Notes under the pieces: model-generated
The model's database searches: none
Seen by the model: the letters and a program-made list of their open reading frames with translations, nothing else
What the model was told of the DNA's origin: nothing
Assembly: GCA_049282265.1 (NCBI GenBank)
Contig: JBAPTR010000305.1
Span: forward strand, 1 to 10,221
Direction of reading: 5' to 3'
Source: CAYUCJ01 sp049282265
Lineage (GTDB): Bacteria; Desulfobacterota; DSM-4660; Desulfatiglandales; Desulfatiglandaceae
DNA length: 10,221 nucleotides
Program-made: the position numbers and the translations under genes
Shown: piece after piece, positions 5,652-10,221 of the stretch
How the letters are laid out: the number at the start of each line of letters is the position of its first letter
Numbering within the stretch: position 1 is the stretch's first letter

Positions 5652-7622
5652 ATGAAAGACCTATTCCAAAAGCTATTCCCACTGTTGGCCGTGGCCGTTC
5701 TTCTCCTGTTCGCGGGGCAGGTCTGGAAAGATTACAACCGCCCCTACCTCAAGTATCAAAAGGAATTCAAAAAGCTCATGGTCCAAGAGAGCCACAAGGA
5801 GGGGAAGCCGGTTGATTTTCGATTCGGTGTGCGGCAGCGGTGGATCCCGGCGCTCGACCGGGTTGACCGCTGCGAGACCTGTCATCTCGGGGTCGATGAT
5901 CCGCGATTTAAAGATGCGCCGCAACCCTACAAGACCCATCCGCATGCGGACCGGCACTCATTCGAGAAATTCGGCTGCACGGTCTGCCATAGCGGCCAGG
6001 GCATGGCAACGCCCCTTCAGGACGCCCATGGGCCGGTGGCGAACTGGTACCAGGCCATTACCCATGAAGATTTCATGCAGAATTCCTGTTCCCGGTGCCA
6101 CGGCGAGTTTATCCAGGATTCGGCGCCGGTTTTTGCCAAAGGCCGATTGACTTTTGAGGAAGATGGATGCCGCGGCTGTCATCTGGTCAAAGGAGAAAAA
6201 AGGATCAGGGTGGGGAGGCCCTTGGACGACTTGGCCAAGAGGGTTAAACCCGACTGGCTGTATCGCTGGATCCGGGATCCCAAGGCCTTTCAGCCGCGCA
6301 CAACCATGCCCAATTTCAGGTTTTCGGAGCAGGAAGCCGCGGATGTGGCCGTTCTTCTCCTCCAGGGCCCCAAAGCCGCAAAGTTCGAACCGCAGGGGGA
6401 CGCCGGGCGGGGCAAGACGCTTTTCCTGGAAGCTCACTGTGCCAGCTGCCATTCCATTGAGGGCAAGGGGGGTGATCTCGCTCCGGAACTCTCGAGGATT
6501 TCATCCAAGCTGTATCCCGAAAGGCTTTCGCAGATTATAGAGAATCCCCACAAGCTGTGGTCCAGATCACAGATGCCCGTTTTCGGTTTTTCGAATGGGG
6601 ATATTCAGGACATCGTGACGTTTCTTGTGGGGGAATACATTGATCTGGGTCTGGACGAAAAGGTGGCCGCCCGTGAAACTCAGCTTGTTGGAAAGGCGGA
6701 CGAGGTCCAGGGCGGCAAAATCATTGAAAAGTACGGCTGCACCGGCTGCCACACCCAGATCAAGGGCGTAACGGATCGCGGCGAGATCGGTCCGGAATTG
6801 ACGTCGATCGGATCCATTCATATCGCCAATCTCGATTTCGGAGACATCAAGGTCCCGCTTCAGAACCGGACGGTGCCCAACTGGCTTTACAACAAGATGC
6901 TGAACCCCAGGCTTTACAAGTCCGGGTTGAAAATGCCCGATTTCACCTTCAAAGACACGGATGCAGAAGCCGTGACCACCTACCTCCTGAGCCTGAAGGC
7001 CGAAGAGATTCCCGCGTCCTATTCGCTGCCCCTTGGGGATATGCCATCTACGTATGCGCCGCAAGGCCCTTTCGGGAACATTCTGGACAAATACAGATGC
7101 CTTGTCTGCCATGCGATCGACGGAAAGGGGGGTGAGATGGCGCCCGACCTTTCCCAGGAAGGCAGCCGGGTCCAGAAGGCATGGCTCGAACATTTCATGA
7201 AGAGCCCTGAAACCATTCGACCCGTTCTGCCGGTACGAATGCCGCGCTTCCAGATCCTGGATTCGGAAGACGAGGACCTGTATGCCTATTTCAGCGCCGC
7301 GCTGCTGGACAACAGGGTTGAAGATCTGGCAGCGGGTGTCAAGAAGATGCCCTTGAACGACCCGGACTTGATCCTCCTGGGCAGGAAGGTCTATTATGAA
7401 AAGTACGCCTGTAATGCCTGCCATCAGATGGACCTCAAAGGAGGCGTTGTCGGACCGGACCTCACGAAAGTCGGGCAGCGGCTCAGGCCGGAATGGCTCG
7501 TTTATTACCTGCACGATCCAAAAACATTTGTAAAACGCTCTGTCGAGCCGGTTTATAAACTGACAGACAAGGAGATCGAGGCACTGGCGGCATTCTTGAT
7601 CAATCCGAAGGAGGGAAGCTAA
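5652..7622 (+). CDS. Membrane-anchored octahaem cytochrome c of the bc complex
   Basis: This protein probably replaces cytochrome c1 or f as electron acceptor of the Rieske protein. Numbering is from the ATG at 5652; a GTG at 5646 with GGAG five bases upstream would add two residues. A hydrophobic anchor covers about residues 5-24, and the rest should be periplasmic. Eight CxxCH sites start at C74, C109, C146, C173, C263, C363, C483 and C587. The first three form a compact N-terminal module (CETCH, CTVCH with FEKFG before it, CSRCH). The other five each head a class I cytochrome c domain of about 100 residues with a repeated plan: CxxCH, then PxL, then a WL..DP-like helix, then the distal MP, then an acidic helix. 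The distal Met is visible in four (M219, M308, M428, M530); the last domain has EP (E632) there instead. The stop overlaps the next start (TAATG), so coupling is likely. Confidence 0.92.
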   Translation: MKDLFQKLFPLLAVAVLLLFAGQVWKDYNRPYLKYQKEFKKLMVQESHKEGKPVDFRFGVRQRWIPALDRVDRCETCHLGVDDPRFKDAPQPYKTHPHADRHSFEKFGCTVCHSGQGMATPLQDAHGPVANWYQAITHEDFMQNSCSRCHGEFIQDSAPVFAKGRLTFEEDGCRGCHLVKGEKRIRVGRPLDDLAKRVKPDWLYRWIRDPKAFQPRTTMPNFRFSEQEAADVAVLLLQGPKAAKFEPQGDAGRGKTLFLEAHCASCHSIEGKGGDLAPELSRISSKLYPERLSQIIENPHKLWSRSQMPVFGFSNGDIQDIVTFLVGEYIDLGLDEKVAARETQLVGKADEVQGGKIIEKYGCTGCHTQIKGVTDRGEIGPELTSIGSIHIANLDFGDIKVPLQNRTVPNWLYNKMLNPRLYKSGLKMPDFTFKDTDAEAVTTYLLSLKAEEIPASYSLPLGDMPSTYAPQGPFGNILDKYRCLVCHAIDGKGGEMAPDLSQEGSRVQKAWLEHFMKSPETIRPVLPVRMPRFQILDSEDEDLYAYFSAALLDNRVEDLAAGVKKMPLNDPDLILLGRKVYYEKYACNACHQMDLKGGVVGPDLTKVGQRLRPEWLVYYLHDPKTFVKRSVEPVYKLTDKEIEALAAFLINPKEGS

Positions 7623-8062
7623 TGGCCGGGTACTGGAGGGGGCTGATACCGGCTGTCGGAATATTGTGTCTGCTATTGGTCTTGTGGGGACCCAACGGGC
7701 AGGGAGCTCAGACCGCTTCGAAATTCCAGCTCCCCCAAATACCCAAAAGCGCACTCACGCCGGCTGAGCAGAAAGGACGGGCCCTGTATGAGTATTATTG
7801 CACCCTTTGTCACGGCAAGACGGGAAAAGGAGACGGGATCAATTCATATAATTTAAGCAAACCACCAAGGAACTTTACGGACCGCGCCCGGATGGCAGCC
7901 ATATCCGACAGCCAGATTCAAAAGGTTATCAAAGAAGGGGGCACAGTAATGAGTCTGTCTCCCCTGATGCCGGCCTGGGGCGGTGTTTTGACGGTAGGAG
8001 AAGCATCTGATCTAACGGCCTTTATCCGAACACTCGCCAAACAGGATGGCGGAAAGAAATAG
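7622..8062 (+). CDS. Monohaem class I cytochrome c, exported or anchored
   Basis: A small electron carrier of 146 residues. The N-terminus has a hydrophobic segment (about 7-23, LIPAVGILCLLLVLWG) that acts as a signal peptide or anchor; the cysteine in it does not sit in a good lipobox. The haem site is CTLCH (C60, C63, H64), followed by GKTGKGDG, and the distal ligand is M116 in LMPAWGG. This is the pattern of periplasmic class I cytochromes such as those fused to cbb3 oxidases or alcohol dehydrogenases. Its ATG at 7622 shares one base with the stop of the octahaem gene. It could be an extra subunit of the bc complex or a mobile carrier to the cupredoxin or porin. Confidence 0.9.
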   Translation: MAGYWRGLIPAVGILCLLLVLWGPNGQGAQTASKFQLPQIPKSALTPAEQKGRALYEYYCTLCHGKTGKGDGINSYNLSKPPRNFTDRARMAAISDSQIQKVIKEGGTVMSLSPLMPAWGGVLTVGEASDLTAFIRTLAKQDGGKK

Positions 8063-8071
8063 GAGGCGATC

Positions 8072-9121
8072 GTGCGTTTTAGAATTGCAGCTGTTATTGG
8101 TCCAGCTCTCATTGGAATTTTAACACTCATCACGGCAGTTTTCGTATTGGCAGCCGAAGGGAAGCCGGCCGAAAGCCGGTTGGCGGATCAGTCCGGAGTG
8201 AGGGCCGCCCAGCAGGACCCTGGCGGTGCTTATTTTGTGATGCCTGCTTATGGTTCCAGCTGGCTCAAGTACCTCGGAGTCTACGATCTCAGATTCTCCG
8301 CCATGGGAGAAATGGGAGGCAATGGTCCGCCGCCTCCGTCACCTCGGGTAGAACCGGGATTCCCGCTGGAATCGGCCCCGCCGGCCGGCGGCATGGGGAT
8401 GGGAATGGGAGGAATGATGGGGGGACGATATGATGCCGCCCCCCGATTCAGCCCCTCTGAAATAGAGAGAATGATGGGTGCAAGATTTACTCTCGCCGGC
8501 ATTGATCTCTTCCGTCTAAATTGCCAATCCTGCCACGGACCGAACGGCAAAGGAGCACCGCCTGAAATCAAATCGAATATCGGTCCGTTTGAGGGAACCT
8601 CACCCGCTCTTCTCCAAGAACGGATGAAGAAATTGGGCAGGCCGATCGGTGAGAAGCTGGCAAAGGAGCTGGCTTCACAAGCGGAGCAAAGCATCCTTCA
8701 GCGGCTTGAGAACGGGGGCAAGAGCATGCCGCCGTTCAGGCATCTTCAGGGAGAAGAAGTAAGGTCCTTGATGCAGTATCTGAAGGCCCGCGTCCGAGCC
8801 CCGGAAGCGCGCGGAAAAGAAATCCTCGTTACGGAATCCGTTTCCCGTGTGGGGGAGCACCTGGTGAAGGGAACCTGCCAGATCTGTCACGATGCGACGG
8901 GCCCCGGAATGGGGCGCAATGGGATGATGAGAGGAATCATCCCATCGCTCGCCAGTTTTCCTTATGAACGGTCGATGCAAAGCGTCGTCTGGCAGGTTGC
9001 TTTCGGATCTAGGCGTATGATGATGGGCGGGCAGAGAATGCCGGCGTACCCGTACATCACGCCGGACGAAGCCGCTGCAGCCTATCTGTACCTGGTGCAA
9101 TATCCGCCATACGCACCCTAA
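8072..9121 (+). CDS. Dihaem cytochrome c with a Met/Gly-rich insert
   Basis: A 349-residue exported cytochrome starting at GTG, with AGGAGG (8061-8066) five bases before it and overlapping the previous stop codon. A signal or anchor covers about 5-28. Residues 29-135 have no haem and include a Pro stretch and a Met/Gly run at about 106-118 (GGMGMGMGGMMGG), which could bind copper or simply be flexible. Two class I domains follow: CQSCH (C151, C154, H155) with distal M219 in SMPPF, and CQICH (C269, C272, H273) with distal M323 in RMPAY. The second domain has a further Met-rich loop (GSRRMMMGGQRM). It is the last gene of the operon, probably a periplasmic electron carrier handing electrons onward from the bc complex; the partner is unknown. 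Confidence 0.9.
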   Translation: MRFRIAAVIGPALIGILTLITAVFVLAAEGKPAESRLADQSGVRAAQQDPGGAYFVMPAYGSSWLKYLGVYDLRFSAMGEMGGNGPPPPSPRVEPGFPLESAPPAGGMGMGMGGMMGGRYDAAPRFSPSEIERMMGARFTLAGIDLFRLNCQSCHGPNGKGAPPEIKSNIGPFEGTSPALLQERMKKLGRPIGEKLAKELASQAEQSILQRLENGGKSMPPFRHLQGEEVRSLMQYLKARVRAPEARGKEILVTESVSRVGEHLVKGTCQICHDATGPGMGRNGMMRGIIPSLASFPYERSMQSVVWQVAFGSRRMMMGGQRMPAYPYITPDEAAAAYLYLVQYPPYAP

Positions 9122-9148
9122 GTCCCTTGGGATGAACCTCAATGCCCT

Positions 9149-9176
9149 CGCAGGGATCCGGTCCCTGATCCCTGCG
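9149..9176. terminator. Perfect 10-bp hairpin at the end of the operon
   Basis: CGCAGGGATC (9149-9158) pairs exactly with GATCCCTGCG (9167-9176) around an 8-base loop. It lies 28 bases after the stop of the dihaem cytochrome gene and between converging genes, so it may serve both strands. Neither side is followed by a T run, which makes it a non-canonical terminator or a message-end protector rather than a certain intrinsic terminator. Confidence 0.45.
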
Positions 9177-9220
9177 GAGACCCCGAGTAGCTCAGGCATG
9201 ACAATCTCCTCCGGGCTGTT

Positions 9221-9502
9221 CACCATGTTCTCAAGGCGGCAGGTCTCTTCCACGACGATTTCCAGCTTTTTTCGCCTTCTATCTTTTTCGGGCATCCCCC
9301 TGGCCGCCTGCGTTACGAAGCCGCCAATGGCCGTGAGAGGGGTTTTCATATCGTGGGCTATTTCCGTTACCGCCTTTCCGACCGCGGCCAGGCTTTCAGC
9401 CTCAAGCAGGGCCTGCTTTTTCTTTCGTTCCTTTTCAACCAGGAGGCCGATCACTATCAGAGCGACGATCCCCACTCTCATATATTGCCTACTCCATGGC
9501 AT
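9221..9502 (-). pseudogene. Truncated membrane histidine kinase, phosphoacceptor part only
   Basis: Reading from the ATG at 9502 (GGGGAG six bases before it), the product has a short membrane segment (residues 9-22, RVGIVALIVIGLLV), a basic linker, and a clear HisKA domain at about 35-94. Its H-box, EIAHDMKTPLTAIGG, carries the phosphorylated H50, and the second helix ends near RLENMV. Kinase-like sequence then stops: the ATP-binding (HATPase) domain with its N, G1 and G2 boxes is absent. The frame stays open, but only by crossing the hairpin at 9149-9176 and running antisense to the dihaem cytochrome gene, so that part is not kinase. It is most simply the 5' remnant of a sensor kinase cut by a deletion or rearrangement near 9220. 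A short expressed fragment cannot be excluded. Confidence 0.65.
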
Positions 9503-9703
9503 TTGTTTCTCCCCGCATAGGCGCCTCCTCCCATTTCAAATCCTGCCCTGATAACAACCGTCATCACAGATCATAACGACGATCACCCTCCGAAGACCTG
9601 CCGCCTTTGGCCATGCTTCTATGCGAGAATCCCGATCCGTGGCATTGCAATTGTGTAAACAAGAGCGCCCCACGCGCGATCGGCCGGTGAGACGCCCCTT
9701 CCA

Positions 9704-10221
9704 TCAATGGACCGAATGCATCCTGCCCGTTCGTTTGTCAATGGCGATCCTGTCCACCAGGGCGCCTTCTTTTTTCGTAACAATCGACGCCTCGAAGGCA
9801 TTATCCTTGTCTTCGATCTTCCCCAGTTTCAGGTTCGGATTCCTGCTGGCTTTAAGATAATTTTCCAGAATCCCCTTTGCATCCTTTTCCGTCAATGCCT
9901 TCCGGTGTTCCTGGTACTGGGGACCATAAGGCTCTCCGGCCCCGGGGCCCATCATGCCGTAGCCACCTCGGCCACCCATCATGCCGTAGCCGCCTCGGCC
10001 ACCCATCATGCCGTAGCCGCCTCGGCCGCCCATCATGCCGTAGCCACATCGGCCGCCCATCATGCCGTAGCCGCCTTGGCCCATCATCCCGGGACCCATG
10101 CCGTAGCCGCCCATGCCATAACCCGGGCCATAGCCCCCCCTTGGAAGGGGTCGACCGCAGTAGGGGCAATAATTCCATTGCCCGGATCCCTCAGGCCCCG
10201 TCTGAGCAGGCCCCGTCATGC
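9704..10221 (-). CDS. Met/Gly/Tyr-rich repeat protein with PepSY-like C-terminus, probably partial
   Basis: The gene runs off the right edge. An ATG lies at 10217-10219, but no signal peptide follows it, while proteins of this kind are usually exported, so the true start is probably outside the window. The visible part has a CPYCG motif (one CxxC pair, zinc-ribbon-like), then a run of GGYGMMGGR units at about residues 38-92 of the visible protein, then a charged domain of about 65 residues (KALTEKDAKGILENYLKASR, NPNLKLGKIED, and an ending like RTGRMHSVH) resembling the PepSY fold. Similar proteins are common in Desulfobacterota; their function is not established. The Met-rich repeats suggest metal, perhaps copper, binding. 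It is convergent with the operon and on the same strand as the kinase remnant 201 bases downstream. Confidence 0.7.
   Translation of the reverse strand, partial: MTGPAQTGPEGSGQWNYCPYCGRPLPRGGYGPGYGMGGYGMGPGMMGQGGYGMMGGRCGYGMMGGRGGYGMMGGRGGYGMMGGRGGYGMMGPGAGEPYGPQYQEHRKALTEKDAKGILENYLKASRNPNLKLGKIEDKDNAFEASIVTKKEGALVDRIAIDKRTGRMHSVH
9950..10084 (-). repeat. About five tandem 27-bp coding repeats
   Basis: Units begin at 9950, 9977, 10004, 10031 and 10058, each 27 bases with few differences; the fifth diverges near its end. Each encodes nine residues of the form GGRGGYGMM. Copies differ mainly at single bases, two of them changing a residue (Arg-Cys for Arg-Gly in the fourth; the fifth gives Gln for Arg). 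Such near identity points to recent expansion by slippage or unequal crossover, so copy number may vary between strains. Confidence 0.85.

Noticed and set aside
7622..7700. Lipoprotein signal in the monohaem cytochrome
   Set aside because: The cysteine at residue 16 is preceded by GIL, which does not fit a lipobox and lies within the hydrophobic core.
6567..7754. Long open frame of 395 codons on the - strand
   Set aside because: It lies opposite the octahaem cytochrome, whose haem motifs and domain repeats prove the + frame. The antisense product has no recognisable domain.
8675..9220. Continuation of the kinase reading frame
   Set aside because: The frame stays open but has no HATPase motifs, crosses the hairpin at 9149-9176 and is antisense to the dihaem cytochrome, so it was left out of the kinase remnant.
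9950..10084. CRISPR-like array
   Set aside because: The 27-bp units are contiguous with no spacers and encode an in-frame GGYGMMGGR repeat.

Overview
The window carries an anaerobic-style respiratory gene cluster from a Gram-negative bacterium. The proteins resemble those of Desulfobacterota (the former Deltaproteobacteria) and neighbouring phyla: a fused cytochrome b with b6-type haem spacing, a multihaem cytochrome c in place of cytochrome c1 or f, and a Gly-Tyr-Met-Met repeat protein ending in a PepSY-like domain. The assignment rests on family resemblance only; no rRNA or taxonomic marker is present.

Layout. Positions 1-847 are AT-rich with no convincing gene; they hold a good sigma-70-like promoter (601-629) and several weak hairpins. 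From 848 to 9121 nearly everything lies on the + strand and looks like one transcription unit: a monohaem cytochrome fused to an outer-membrane beta-barrel (848-2122), a cupredoxin with a C-terminal regulatory-like beta domain (2242-2886), an exported protein with a related C-terminal domain (2929-3744), a 42-residue single-span membrane protein (3762-3890), a doubtful 36-codon frame overlapping both neighbours (3887-3997), a Rieske protein starting at TTG (3994-4458), cytochrome b (4521-5618), an octahaem cytochrome c (5652-7622), a monohaem cytochrome c (7622-8062) and a dihaem cytochrome c (8072-9121). Gaps are short and several starts overlap the preceding stop. The last 1.1 kb is on the - strand: a truncated histidine kinase (9221-9502) and the C-terminal part of a Met/Gly-rich repeat protein that probably runs off the window (9704-10221).

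How the genes may work together. Rieske, cytochrome b and the octahaem protein form the core of a quinol-oxidising bc-type complex in the inner membrane. Twelve c-type haems, two b haems, one 2Fe-2S cluster and one type 1 copper are encoded within 8.3 kb. The soluble or anchored cytochromes and the cupredoxin could carry electrons across the periplasm, and the cytochrome-porin could pass them through the outer membrane. This would make a quinone-to-cell-surface route (or the reverse) from a single operon. The individual families are readable from the sequence; the joint pathway and its direction are inference.
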